From Dactylis glomerata (Eukaryota; Streptophyta; Magnoliopsida; Poales; Poaceae): a stretch of DNA of 64,000 bases. Below the pieces are notes generated by a model. It was not told the origin of the DNA, searched no databases, and saw nothing but the letters and a program-made list of their open reading frames with translations. The stretch is taken from NCBI GenBank assembly GCA_007115705.1, contig QXEO01001135.1, positions 1 to 64,000 of the forward strand, read 5' to 3'. How positions within the stretch are numbered: the stretch's first letter is position 1; every line of letters begins with the position of its first letter. Below are positions 1 through 11,264 of the stretch, in pieces. Made by a program: the position numbers and the translations under genes.

Positions 1-2594
1 GTGGCTGGCCCTGCTAGTACCGCGTCCTCTTCCGCGCTGGCCGCTTTGGCTCTTGTCAGCGAAGGTTGTGGCCACCATATCCGGAGCCTGCTCTTCTGGC
101 GGATTCTTCCGTTTGTTGCTGCTATTCCGCTTTCCAGTGTTCTGGATGGCGGAAGCCTTCAGAGATTCGCGGGCGTTGTCGTCGGCGGCCGCGTAGTTGC
201 TTGCGATGGTGATCATGGAATTTAGGGTCAGTTTCCCTTCGTTCCTTTCCCGCAACAGGAGATGGCGGAGCAGCCGGCCTCTCTCCAAACTGTCAATAAA
301 CGCGAGGATGTCAGATTCGTCAGTAACTCCTTCACAGGAGTTCTTCATATCTAGCCATCGTGCGAGGAAAGTTCGGGAGGTCTCGTCGTCGGCCCGTCGG
401 CACCGTTGGAGGTCACCGATGTTATGGGGTCTCTTGTAAGTCCCCTCGAAATTTTCGGTGAACGCAGTTTGCATATCAAAGCAGGTTTGGATGCAGTTTT
501 CTGCCAAGTCATTGATCCACTGCCTCACCGTGCCGGATAGCATCAGGGGCAAATAGCGGACAACAACGTTGGGTGATCCCCCGGCGAACTGTACTGCGTT
601 GAAGTAGTCTTGTAGCCAAGTTAAAGGCCTATCGACTCCATTGTACTGGCGGATATTTTTCTCGATCTTGAACCCATGCAGGATGGGCTCTTCACGAATC
701 CATTGTCCAAAGCACTTTGGGCCGAGGAAGAAGGCTGTTTGAGACTTGGCAATCTCGTTTAGATGGGTACGAGCGTCGTAGGGCTTCTGGTCCGGCGGAT
801 TCTTGCGAGATTTGCGTGACCTTGCTGGTCCGCCACCACGACCGCGCCGCCATGGGGGCTCCCTGGTGGGGATGGCGAAGGGTCACGTCGTCGTTTACTC
901 TCGTCGTCCTGCGACTGATCTTTGCAGCTACGACGGCTTCCTTCCGTTCTTCGTGGAGATGGATGGTCGTCATGGCGGCGGGAGCCCTGCCCTTTGTCAT
1001 CGTGGTGGCGAGTGGAGGATGCTTGTCCTTGTCGCCGTCGCGGTGCGCGCCGTCGTCATGGCGAGATTGGTCCCTTCTCTTGGATCCGCCATCTCTGCTG
1101 GTTTCCCGTCGTGGCGGATCGTCTTTGCGTCCAGCGTCACGGCTTCGTCCTCGCTTGCCATCATTGTCGTGTATGACGATCCCTCCCTTTGGGACTTCGA
1201 ACGTCTTATACTTTGGTGGCGGCATTTTGCTCTTATGGCGAGGGGCAGCATTGTCTTGGTATCCGTAAGCAGGGTAATTCTTGTGGGGTGGCGATGGATT
1301 TCTCTGTGGGCCTTTGCCATTCGGTTTGTCATCGGAGGATATTGGGATGGCGTTCGCCCGGTTGCGAGCTTCTCTTCTTCGGATTTCTGAGGATCCGGTA
1401 TGAGATTCGTTATCAGGGAGCGTACCATGGTTGCCAGCCCCCCGAACCTTAGAGGCAGTGCTGGACCTGCATAGCGCGGGATCAGATTCGAGCCGTCGTG
1501 ACGACGTAGCCTTCTCCTGCTGCACTAATGCTTTGGTCATCAGTTTCACCGCCGTTTCTAGGGCTGCTGGGCTCTTATTATGCTCCAATAGCTCCTTTGC
1601 AGCCACGATATTTTCAATGGGCGTAGCCCTGACTTCATCGCGGTTTTTATCCACGTATGGCGGATTCTTGATGTATATCTTGGCCAGAGTTTCCACCGTT
1701 GGTACGGTGAACTCAAGGTTTTGTACCAGCTGCGGGTCGCCTCCCTCGTTTATCTGGTTCTGGATGAGAGTAACATACTTCTCTTCCATGTTCCTTGCGC
1801 GCTTCAGCGTGTCTTGAGCTTTAGCTATGTCGCCATCAAGCTGCTGGCCCATCTTCTCGACTCGCTTTGCTTTCTTGAGGAGTGCTCGCCTCTTCTTCTC
1901 GAGATCGTTCACATCTCTGACATAGTCAGGGGTGATTGGATTTGCTAGAGTTCCATAGACGACCTTATCCAGCGGGGTCGTGAAGTCTTCTGGGTGCTGG
2001 TCCTCGGGATGGCGGGTTGCAGAGGCCTGGGTCCGCCGTGGATCTCAGGAAGTTGCTCCATGGCGGGATCGGCGGCTGGTGGCGGGTTGCCCTGCTCTTT
2101 GCCGGCATCTCCGTCGTGGACTGCCTGAGATGGCGGATCACCAGTTGTCTGCCCAGCATCATCTCCTTTATTGGTTACGAACACCTGCTTGGCTGCTGCT
2201 TGCTGTTCTTCAAGTGCCTGCTGCGCTAATTCCGCCTCGATTCTTCTCATGGCGGCGTCATAATGGTCAGAATCATAGCCCTTGCTGTCCCAGTCATCCG
2301 ATTCACCACTTTCGTTAAGTGCCTCAAGGATGGATTCACCTGGGCTATCTTCTCCTCCATTGGAGGTAGATCCCGAAGTGATGCCTGCGAACGCAACAAG
2401 CCAGTACCGTGGTGTCTCTAACGCCAGATTACTCATGGCGGATTCAGAGCGGTCTTCCACCACTTCCTCTACCTCTAGGGCGGGCTGGGTGGGATTATTT
2501 TTCAGATCCGATCTGGCAACTTGGAAAGTTCCAGGTCAGATGAGTCCTCCTCCGTTTCCAGCTCGAAAGCGGTCCGTTTGGAGATTTCAGCCAT
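1..2594 (-). pseudogene. gag of Gypsy retrotransposon, frameshifted, 3' end outside window
   Basis: The capsid-type gag polyprotein would package element RNA. The first good ATG is at 2594 (product starting MAEISKR). The frame stops after about 30 residues and resumes in other frames at 1945-2463 and 692-1912, with an acidic linker and a Lys/Arg-rich basic stretch. Upstream of position 700 the minus strand is open in a further frame and encodes a typical retrotransposon gag core: 'WLQDYFNAVQF', 'GTVRQWINDL', 'AFTENFEGTYKRP', then a C-terminal Lys/Arg/Gly-rich tail near position 30. At least three frameshifts are needed to connect the pieces, for example near 2010, between about 700 and 900, and near 2480. 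The piece is therefore dead. Confidence 0.75.
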
Positions 2595-2833
2595 ACCGAT
2601 CCGCCGGAAATTGGTTTCCGTAGCGGGGGTAGGGTTTGTCTCTCCAATGAAGATATGGATATCTCCAATCGGAACGACAGTGAATCGAGCAGGGTCTTCT
2701 CTAGCCGGCACCCAGAGGTTATCCGCTGGGACGATGGGAAAACCGGAATCGTAGAGGACACGCCCGATGGCGACGGTGTCGCTGATGCCTGCAAAGGCGG
2801 ATCCCGCCTGGATCCGCGCTCCAGACGTGCTAT

Positions 2834-2851
2834 GCCCCACGGTGGGCGCCA
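2834..2851 (-). other. Primer-binding site, tRNA-Lys type
   Basis: The minus strand reads TGGCGCCCACCGTGGGGC immediately inside the LTR. This is close to the known lysine-tRNA primer-binding sequence of retroelements (TGGCGCCCAACGTGGGGC). It fixes the element's orientation as minus. Confidence 0.7.
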
Positions 2852-2858
2852 ACTATCG

Positions 2859-3431
2859 TGGTTTCGTCAACAGATTTGCCATAGAGGTAGGGGTATGGCG
2901 GTTTGTGGAAGGGGGTGAACACGGAGGAGCGATCTAGGACGGTGGTAGCACGAGTTTACCCAGCTTCAGATCCCGCGACGGTGGCGAGATCCTACGTGCT
3001 GCTATAATTCACTATATGGCAACAAGTGCTTGATTACAATGATGAGGTTGGCTGTTTCGCTATGCGATTGGCCGTATGATTGGAACGTGCCTCAAGGGCT
3101 GCTCCACGCCGGGCTTATAAAGGCGCCTGGCGTGGGCTACACGTTGGTACCGGAGCGGATACAACTTGGAGTCCTAGACTAAGTCCTATGCGTGTACGTC
3201 AAGGTAACCCGCCATGGGCCGTCTCCGGATCCGCCATGGGCCTGTCGTCCGTAATCCGCCATGGGCCTGTCTAAGGATCCGCCATCAGTGCCTGCATCCA
3301 GTACCATCGTGACAACATCAGCAACTGGGCCGCCCGGTATGGCGAATCTGCCATACCATCCCTGATGGGCCACCCTGGCTTGCTGATTTAGGACTACGTC
3401 GCTGGTATACCTATTTGGTATATCCCCAACA
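2859..3431 (-). repeat. 5' LTR of the left-edge Gypsy element
   Basis: The LTR is inferred from its TGTTGGGG start at 3431, the adjoining primer-binding site at 2834-2851 and a TATA-like stretch (TTATAA at 3115-3120). The inner boundary is approximate (2853-2862) because the partner LTR is outside the window. Short repeats of the phrase GGATCCGCCATGG occur around 3218-3282. Confidence 0.65.
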
Positions 3432-4936
3432 CTGTAGGTCGAATGGGAATTTGAAAAAAATGTGATCAAGTTCGCCTCATTGAGATGATCGAAAACGGCT
3501 ATAGGTTGTTCAACTTTGTGTTTTAACGGATCATGAAGAATTTAGTGAATCTGGACTACTTTTACATGAGCGTATAAAATCCAAACATCTTTAGGACTAA
3601 GAAAAAAAGGCAACAAATAAATATCAAGCCCAGCCCAGCCAAACCAAGTGGGTTCCTGATTCTCCTACCCTAGTTCACCAACTGTCAACGCCGTCTCAAC
3701 CCAAGCCCGCTACCTCTGCCGCCATCGCTGCATCAAGGGTCACCGAATTCCTTCGCCGGCAGGGCGAGCACGAATCATGGGCTGCTAAATCGGAGCACCG
3801 CCGCACAGTGTGCTGCTCCTAAAACGACGGGTTTGTTTCCTCTAGCTGGTCCTATAGTTTTCCCCCACTAGCGATTTAGGAGTCTAGACGTGGTCAGCAC
3901 TAGCACTGGCAGTTTTTCTTCAGCTTAGAATCTATGGTAGGGGAGATCGATTGGTAGCTCAGCTAACGGTATATTCAGATCGAATAATTTTGGAGCCAGT
4001 CAAAGAACGTGTAGATCCATTAATTCTAGATGGTTTTTGGTTTACAAATCTAGTACTAATAGTTGCTGCCAAGTTCTAGTTATTCTAGTCCAATTGATCT
4101 GGTAGTTTTGCGCATCATAGCATCCGATGGTATTCTCATCCAGGAATTTACGTATACACGCATACAAACCTTGGAGTAGGCATAGCTAGCTATTAGCAGT
4201 ACTGATTTGTTGTTCCCGCTGAAATAACTCTGAATATGAACTTGGACCTGCGTTCTGAAACAACCGACCAAGGGTGTACAGTTTAGAAGTACTCTGCTGT
4301 TACCTTACATAGTTCTGAGCGCATTTTTCAACGTTACGCTACCGTAGAATAGTATTTCTGAGCAAGTGTTTATCCACAGGATTCCGGATTCCGGTGACGA
4401 TATTATTTCTTCCGCTGTACATCGAGGTTAAGGCAAGTACATGTTTGATTTTCTTGTCTTTTGGTTGCCTTCGTATGATGTTTTGATCTTCATTCGATTC
4501 GCTTGTTCGATCTTGCTGTTTCCGTGTCATTTTATTTTCAGTCTGTATAAGCCATACATTCAGCGTTCAGCGTTTAGTTCAGACATATGTCGATATTTCC
4601 GGTGGTGACCGTTGTGAAATGGCCGCTATGTCTATTTCAGTCTCCGAAGCTGAGTGACACGGGATGTGTCCATTCTGGAGAGCCCTAACTGTAGAATTAT
4701 TCAGTTTTCAGAGATATTTGGTTTAATGTTCAGCATTTAATTTCCAATAGTACTTGTGAGAGATATTTGGTTTAATGTTCAGCATTCAATTTTCCGATAG
4801 TACTTGTTGTCTTTTATTGTACTTGGGTGAGTATTGTTTACTCACACTTGTTTTTATTCTTTTGGTTTTTATTTGGTTTTCAGGTATAATAAGAGTACCG
4901 ACATGTATGGGCGGGAGTAGCACATCATCTATCCAC
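3432..4936. other. Non-TE-looking stretch, possible fragment of a host gene leader and intron
   Basis: I recognise no transposon domain or LTR here. Positions 3625-3860 are C-rich and resemble a plant 5' leader (CCCAGCC and CTACCCTAG phrases, an ATG at 3778). The rest is T-rich, as plant introns are, and ends in a possible acceptor (TTTTCAGGT at 4878-4886). The same sequence resumes at 28304 once the Sirevirus and one AGAAC duplication are removed. No convincing protein can be read, so a gene fragment is only a guess. A 49-bp tandem duplication sits at 4711-4808. Confidence 0.3.
4711..4808. repeat. 49-bp tandem duplication
   Basis: The phrase starting GAGATATTTGGTTTAATG occurs at 4711 and again at 4760. 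Both copies run to a shared AGTACTTGT ending, with a few substitutions and one extra T in the second copy. Confidence 0.8.
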
Positions 4937-5655
4937 AGAACTGAACGGATCGTAAGGGCACCTAGAGGGGGGGGGGTGAATAGGTGCTACTCAAATTTTA
5001 ATTCTTTTTCAATTTAGGCTTGACACAAAAGGTAAATTCTCTAGATATGCAACTAAGGTGAATTTACCTATATGACAACTAGCAAGCTAAGCAAGATACA
5101 ATAAGTAAAGGCAATAAAGGATAAAGGTAACCGAGAGTGGAGCACACGGAGACACGGATGTAATTTCCATAGTTCCTTTCTTTTAGGGGAAGTACGTCTA
5201 CGTTGGAGAGGTGTGGTTGCCATAAAGGCCTAACCAACGCTACAAAGGCTCACCCTATTCTCCGGTGCAAGCTTCCGCCACAAAGGCCTAGCTCACTTTC
5301 CACTAAGGGATTCCTCAAGGCGGAACCGGTCTTTACAATCTTGGGGCACGCATCCACAACCGAATTGGCGGCTCCCAAGCACAACACAATGCTATCAAAC
5401 AACAAGTAGCAAGATATCAAATACACAAATCAAGGTCTAGGGACACAAGGGAACCCAAGACACAAGGGCCCTCAAGCAAATGAGAGGGGGAAAGTAAATC
5501 GCTTCGGTGAGGATGTAGATCAAGGCCTCCTCCTTCGATTCTCCAAAGATCAAGAGCTTTGGTGGGTTGAGGGAGGAGATCTTGTGAATTTGGTGGCTCC
5601 AAAATGGTGTTCTTCAAGCTTGGGACGAGCAACTCATTGGGGAAGAAGGAGGGGG

Positions 5656-5663
5656 TATTTATA
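5656..5663 (-). promoter_or_regulatory. TATA box of the Sirevirus 3' LTR
   Basis: The minus strand reads TATAAATA, directly downstream of a G homopolymer. The same arrangement is present in the other LTR at 27898-27905. Confidence 0.55.
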
Positions 5664-5703
5664 CCCCCCCCCCCGAAAATCTGACCGTTGGCTGCCAGGA
5701 AAG

Positions 5704-5908
5704 TCCGGCTAAAGCCGGAGTTAACTCCGGCTATAGCCGGCCACACCGGCTAAAGCCGGCCTCCACACTAGCTATAGCCGGCCTGAAAAATCCGGCCCTG
5801 GCCAAAAATAGCCGGACAAATAGCCAGGTTGAGACTGAGGGGTTTTCGCCCCAAAGTCTGGGCAGTCCGGCTATAGCCGGCCTGGGGTCCGGCTAAAGCC
5901 GGCCTAAG
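5704..5908. repeat. Palindrome array CCGGCTWWAGCCGG in the Sirevirus 3' LTR
   Basis: Units of CCGGCT, two A/T bases, AGCCGG recur at about 5707, 5728, 5745, 5765 (partial), 5868 and 5889. Each is a perfect or near-perfect inverted repeat. Palindromic GC-rich boxes in LTRs are a known hallmark of Sireviruses. Confidence 0.85.
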
Positions 5909-6120
5909 CACCCAAACTTCAATTAAATCATCTTCCCGAGCTTATAAAAACCATCTCCTCCTGAATTTCCTTTGGGCAATGATTATTATCAACTATAATA
6001 TAGGAAACCCAATATCTTGTGCAAGAATATAATAAAATCCTGCAAAGAATAAACACCACATTAATAGATAATGTATTGTTAACAAACGCCAAAATCAATT
6101 AGGCGGGAAATGCTCTTTCA

Positions 6121-6134
6121 ATCTCCCCCTTTTT
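6121..6134 (-). other. Polypurine tract adjoining the Sirevirus 3' LTR
   Basis: The minus strand reads AAAAAGGGGGAGAT immediately before the LTR start TGAAAGAGC. This is the expected plus-strand primer site. A second, similar tract lies about 500 bp upstream at 6625-6636. Confidence 0.85.
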
Positions 6135-6396
6135 GGTGTTTGATGACAATACATCATTTGCATGATTCAAACGATATAAAATATAGACGGAGCTTCCCCT
6201 TGCTATGTGCCTTATTTTGAATTTTGTATTTGAATACAAAGACACATCAACAAGAAGAACTCCCCCTAGATTTTATAATGTGATCCATATGTGCACAAGA
6301 TATATGATAATTAAGTAGCACATAATCAACAAGCATATATAATATGACAAGATATATAGCAAGTAGGATCACAAGGATAGTTAACAATAAGTCTAC

Positions 6397-6535
6397 TACA
6401 CACATAATATAGCACAAAGTTCAACACATAGTAGTAGATAATCCAACTTGAGTTCAACAATGGGACACACACATAATATAGCACAAAGTTCAACACATAG
6501 TAGTAGATAATCCAACTTGAGTTCAACAATGGGAC
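6397..6535. repeat. 69-bp tandem duplication in the Sirevirus 3' untranslated region
   Basis: The phrase CACATAATATAGCACAAAG begins at 6401 and again at 6470, and the following 50 bp repeat almost perfectly. It lies between the two purine tracts, downstream of the env-like ORF. The rest of 6135-6640 is A/T-rich with no coding content that I can see. Confidence 0.85.
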
Positions 6536-6624
6536 ACAAGCAAGCAAACAATAAGAGCTTGTGACCCGACCAAATCCAAATGGAAACCAACTCAAATCCA
6601 AATGGAAACACATGCAAATAGGAC

Positions 6625-6636
6625 TTCTCCCCCTTT
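6625..6636 (-). other. Second, internal polypurine tract of the Sirevirus
   Basis: The minus strand reads AAAGGGGGAGAA just after the end of the env-like ORF. Multiple near-identical purine tracts upstream of the 3' LTR are typical of Sireviruses. Confidence 0.6.
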
Positions 6637-6640
6637 GGCA

Positions 6641-6790
6641 TCAAGACGCCAAAAAGGGAGACAACAACACAAGATCACTCCTCAAAGTCATCAAAGTCCT
6701 CATCATCCTCATCGTCATCTCCATGGTCATCATCTTCTTCATCTTCATCTTCATCTCCATCTTCTTCCTCATCTCTTCATCAATGGCTTC
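6641..6790 (-). pseudogene. env-like ORF of the Sirevirus, C-terminal part
   Basis: This is the continuation of the reading frame that begins at 12680, displaced by the solo LTR at 6791-11259. The DNA encodes a long run of GAT/GAA/GAG codons. One frame gives a strongly acidic Asp/Glu tail ending at a TGA, which looks like the ancestral C terminus. The frame continuous with the upstream part instead reads Met/Lys-rich, so a small indel close to 6770 probably shifted it. Function of the acidic tail is unknown. Confidence 0.6.
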
Positions 6791-8302
6791 TGTAACAACC
6801 CAAGTTTTTGGAAAATAGAAATAAATGGAATTTATTAAAATACCAAATTTTGGAGCCAACAAAAACTTTTATTTTGAATACAAGATTAATTTCTTGTCTT
6901 TGAAAACTTGTGAATTTTAGTAATTGCTCCCATGCTTCAAATAAAAAGAGTATGAGAAGGGTTTTAAATCAAATCCTTTGATCCCCAATTTTTAAATAAA
7001 GATCTTTGTTAAATTGAAATAGTTTTCTAACTATTAAATTTTTGTGCATGGTGACATGCTAAACCCATTTGGGTCAATTACCAAACCGAAATTAAGTCAA
7101 GCAATCCCAAACAAATAGAAAAGAATCAAGAAACTAAACTGCAACACAAAAACCTAAGTAGGAAGTGAGGAAGTAGTGATCTTAATAAAATTATTGATTA
7201 CACTACTTTACCCCTTTGTACTCAGAATATTTGAACTATACCATCATGCATCTCTCCACCACAACTAAGAACTAGTTACAAAGAATCAAATACAATAACG
7301 TTTGAAACAAAAACCAACTTGGAACTCTATTGAATATTCTACCAAAGTTTGAATTCAAATAAGAGGTCATTCCCAAATCCATGTCATCTACAAGAAAACC
7401 AACACTTTGGGCCAAGATAAAACTTTGTATCTATCATTGCATGCATACATAGTATTTTCAATACAAGTTGTTCTATGATTTCATGTGGGTTTTAAATTGT
7501 GGAGCAATGTTTAGTTAATTCAAACTTCACCATTAGAAGCATTAGAGAAGAACCACAAAGATCAAAAGAACCAGAAGCAAGAGAAATAAAGAAAAAGAGA
7601 AGAAAAGATGATCTAGAAAAAGTTAACCACTACCCTACTTTGGACACTTAGAATAAGAAATCTGTAACTCAAGCAAAGGTGTGGTCAGTTAGTTGAGCTT
7701 GACCATATCACATACTAACTCAACCAAGAAGTTTCCAGCAAAAACTCAAACCCTAACCTCTTCCAAAATCTGTCCAAAGTTTGAATCTGAATCATATGAC
7801 AACCCCAAATTCAAATTAGCCCTGAAGCAAAACACCACCTCTTGACCTAACAAAAATTGTTTTAGGATCCTTATCCAATATCTTGACCAACCCAAATTGA
7901 AAATTTCGAAAATTCAAATTTTGACTTCTTGCGGGCATTTGACCGAACACGTGGTGGGCGAAATCCAGGGAAAATCGGTTCTACTGTGCCGACGCTGTTC
8001 TCGTTCGTCCCAAGCCCTGTAGCCATGCCATGGACACCCCTTTTGTCGATCCCCAGCTTCCCCAGCCCCGACCCAGGACCGTTAGACATGGAGGAGAAGG
8101 AGAGAAACGACCCGGACCCCTCCCCGCAGCCACTCCTTGCCCCCTCTGCGCCAGACCATCTCAGCCCCTCCCATCGCGCCAACAGCACCCCACAGCACAC
8201 CGCAGCCCTCCGCCGAAAGCACCGACCACCGTGTTCCTTCGTTAGCCGACACCGGCCGCGCTCTCTCCCCAGATCCCCTCGCCTCGTGCTCCCTCTCCCG
8301 AC

Positions 8303-8310
8303 TATAAAAG
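8303..8310 (+). promoter_or_regulatory. TATA box of the solo LTR
   Basis: TATAAAAG follows a C-rich segment (8030-8290) and precedes a C/T-rich leader. This is the layout of a plant LTR promoter. It implies transcription would have run on the plus strand. Confidence 0.55.
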
Positions 8311-10600
8311 GACCTCCCTTCTTCCCTGAAAAGATTCACCTCACCTCCCTCTACCTCCTAGACATCATCTCTTGGCTTGTTGCTCGCCGGTTCGAGCTCC
8401 CCGGAGTGGCCGTGCTCCCAGAGCGCCTCCCGTTCCCGGCGTTCCAGAGCCTTCCGCGAGCTGCCGCCTGGACGAGGTGGAGGAGGAGAAGCTCCTCCGC
8501 CGCCTAGACACCCTCGCCGCCGGTCTCCGCCCCCGCCGGTGAGCTCCCCGACCACCGCCCTCCTCCCAGTACTCTCCCTCGTTCCCGTCCTGTAGCACGA
8601 GGAAGATGACCCCGATACCGATTCGATTTAGTTCTGACCGGTGGGCCCCCTTGGCAGGCCGGCCGATCCTTTTTTTTTCTCCCTGCCACCCGCCCAACTG
8701 CAGCCGAACGGGCCGGCCCAGCGTGGTTTGTGTGTCCGGCCCGGATTAAAAAAAAAGGGTTATTCGAATTCCGATTTTTGAAAAAACCATTCAGATGCTT
8801 GCTTAGATTCAATTTTCCCGGAGATCTACCGATCCAAATCTAGCAAATGAAAATGTTCTGGAAACCTTAGAACATAAGCTATCCAATAAAAGTGGTTTCA
8901 ACACAATTGGATTTACATAGTGGTTGCAGTAAAAATAACAAAACAGGAGCTTTTTCCACTTAGAAAATCCATATCAATTCAAATAAAACTTCTAAAAATA
9001 TAAATCCAACTTTAGAAATTCACAATTAGTGATACCCATCTGACTATACCATTAGATCTAATTTTTGAACCTTTTAAATCAAATGCTATTTACCCATATG
9101 GTTAAATAAGCATTTGCCATATAGGATTTTATTAAACTCAATTCTATAATCGAAATTTTTATGGAACCTTTATGGTTAAACCACATTTCCAAATAACTAT
9201 CTATAGGTATTGATCTTAGTCCATGTGTACTTGTAGGAAGTATTTGAAAATTTAATCCTACATGGTAATAATAAGAAACTCAAACCTGCACACCTATTTC
9301 AAAATAGATGGAAATGATATGAAACCAATTCGAATCAACCACATTTCTAAATATTGATCTATAACCCTTGATCCAATTCAACTTGGATTAATAGATGGTA
9401 CTTGTAGATTCAAATTTGATTACTAAATAGTTGCAACTTAGAAATGGCTTCAATAAAAGAGAAATACTATAAATCCTATGAATCCTCTTTGGTTGAACCA
9501 TAATCTTGAATATCTACTTGTGGTCTATGACCTTGGTCAATAAGGACTTGCAGGAGATATTTTCATCATCCAAAATAAATAAACCCTACTGAAATACAAC
9601 CACTCAATAATCTCATCCATCGAAACTCAATGATCTTCGAAACCACTCTCCATAGACTTCCTAGATCGTTTCTCTTACCCAAGTATCCTTATTATAGTGA
9701 GTCTGTGTTGTTTGTGAATTGTGTGGTGATTGTATGCTTATTTGATTTTTGACGATTAGACGACAATGAGAGTAAGGAGAATGGATCCCGAAGTCAACCA
9801 AGAAATGGAGATGGAGATCAATCAATCAAAGATAAAGATGAAGACTATTTTGACTTTGCCAAGCAAGGCAAGCCATCTTTTGATTCATACTCCCAATGCC
9901 TAGTTTTACTATTGCATGCTACTTGTTTTAAGTAAATTGCATGATTGAATTGCTAGAGTAGAATGATAGAAGTAAAGTGATATCTTGCTTAGCAAGAGCA
10001 TCAAGCTGAGTTTATCCAACCATAGCTTAGTAGTATCATCACTCCATCTAGTTGCTTAGTCGCTAATAAAAGTGAGGCCATCTATAAGGGGAACCCTACT
10101 TGAAAGGTGGTGACTTGAACTTGAAACTTGACTTGGAGAATTGCTCCTACATGATGGTTTTATAAAAGAAATTAAATCTTGACTAAGAACTATGAAATAT
10201 ATTTCTCAAATGACAACGAGTGATGTACTATGGGAGCCAATTATACCGTACGACCACATTACCCCTGAATGGGAAGGGGCTTATTCCTAGCTTGTTTATT
10301 CTAGTATGGGAGGTCTTGTTTCATCCTTTATAGAAGTATTCCATGAATGGTTGCTTCCGAACCAAGTGGTCATTGGAAATTTTCCTTCCTGAAGATTTCC
10401 ATCCGCCCGGCACTCCGGGAAGGGCAAAACTAGAGGCGCCGGAACGGGGAAATCCGTGTCTCGGGCTCTAGGAAAGGATCCTATACTAGAGTAGACAAGT
10501 GAAAGAGTTTGTTTGATTATCTGAACCTCGCATACTTTGTGTATGTCGATCCGTGGACTTTTCCCGGCAGATATATCGATTCTTGTGGGTAAAGTGTACC

Positions 10601-10644
10601 CCTCTGCAGAGGTTTTCAAACTATTCGAATAGCCGCGTCCGCGG
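10601..10644 (+). promoter_or_regulatory. Three abutting palindromes in the solo LTR
   Basis: CCTCTGCAGAGG (10601-10612), CTATTCGAATAG (10621-10632) and CCGCG-TC-CGCGG (10633-10644) lie within 44 bp. They are followed by a conserved GTCATGGACGGTTGG. The same three-part block occurs in both LTR copies of the LARD-like element (31343-31383 and 41672-41712). The function is unknown. Confidence 0.7.
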
Positions 10645-11264
10645 TCATGGACGGTTGGCAAGCTGTACTTGACTTTTGTCAAAAATAAAAGAACCATGGT
10701 GAACTTGGTGAATGACTTGACTTGACCTTGTTGTTGACACAATGGAAGTTCTTCCTTAGATGGAACTTAGAGAACTAAACCTCTTTCCTACCAATGAACA
10801 TTCTTGGGAAATAAAACTAGCTTTTTGCAAATAAGCTTAGTGCTTAGTCCACCATATCAACCATGCATATCTCTCTCATCACTTTGTTTACAAGATGGTT
10901 TGCGAGTGCATCCAATGTACTCATGGCTGTGTCCCTGGCTATTAACTTGGCCAGACTTGAAGGGGCAAGATCAAGAAGGAAGGACTCATTGACGGCTTTG
11001 CGAATTAGGCTCGTTTCCTACTGTCTGCTCTGCCTGTGCGGTTGAAGCTTGACAATATGGACCCAAAGTGTTATTCCGCTGCATGTTGATGTAATGTAAG
11101 GTTTGGTCTGTGCGACCACCTATGTAATCCCCTTTAATTACTATTAATGTCTATGACTGTGATATCAACTACGTTATGTAAATCACAACATTGATTCTGG
11201 GATTGTGATGGATTACATAACGGGCACTTCGAATTTGTATCAAATTTGAGGTCGTCACAGCTTC

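Larger units (their letters stand above)
1..3431 (-). mobile_element. Gypsy LTR retrotransposon, 5' part only (runs off the left edge)
   Basis: Read on the minus strand this is the start of an LTR retrotransposon: LTR (about 2859-3431), primer-binding site (2834-2851), then a gag region that continues past position 1. The LTR begins TGTTGGGGATAT. The base pairs just outside it (3432-3436, CTGTA) would be the target duplication, but the other end is outside the window and cannot be checked. The gag style suggests a Ty3/Gypsy element, possibly Tat lineage. Only gag is present here, so lineage is uncertain. Confidence 0.8.
4942..6120 (-). repeat. 3' LTR of the Sirevirus (1179 bp)
   Basis: On the minus strand it runs from TGAAAGAGCATTTC (6120) to GATCCGTTCA (4942). 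It contains an A/T box TATAAATA (minus strand, 5656-5663) beside a run of ten or more C/G. Between 5700 and 5910 it holds several copies of the palindrome CCGGCTATAGCCGG or its variant CCGGCTAAAGCCGG. It is about 80 bp longer than the partner LTR because it has more palindrome units and a short extra stretch near 5450. Confidence 0.93.
6791..11259 (+). mobile_element. Solo LTR (4.47 kb) of a long-LTR Gypsy/LARD family
   Basis: It begins TGTAACAACCC and ends GTCGTCACA. It is flanked by perfect GCTTC duplications (6786-6790 and 11260-11264) inside the Sirevirus env-like ORF. No primer-binding site, purine tract or pol domain is present, so it is a single LTR left by LTR-LTR recombination. Its last 900 bp resemble the LTR of the 30568-63360 element (same phrases at 10570-10660 and 10880-10960), so the two families are related. 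A GC-rich block (7930-8600) contains a TATA box. The remainder is A/T-rich with no credible ORF. Confidence 0.8.

Noticed and set aside
717..1390. Plus-strand frames opposite the Gypsy gag
   Set aside because: They are shadows of the Lys/Arg-rich minus-strand gag. Translations are Arg/Ser/Trp-rich and match no family.
6397..6535. CRISPR-like or short-spacer repeat array
   Set aside because: There are only two copies of a 69-bp unit with no spacers. It is a simple tandem duplication in retrotransposon UTR.
7929..8697. Pro/Arg-rich frames on both strands in the GC-rich block
   Set aside because: They lie in the promoter region of a solo LTR around a TATA box. Composition explains the lack of stops.
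11169..11258. C-terminal 30 codons of the env-like frame running into the solo LTR
   Set aside because: They are a chance read-through into the inserted LTR. The true continuation is at 6790.
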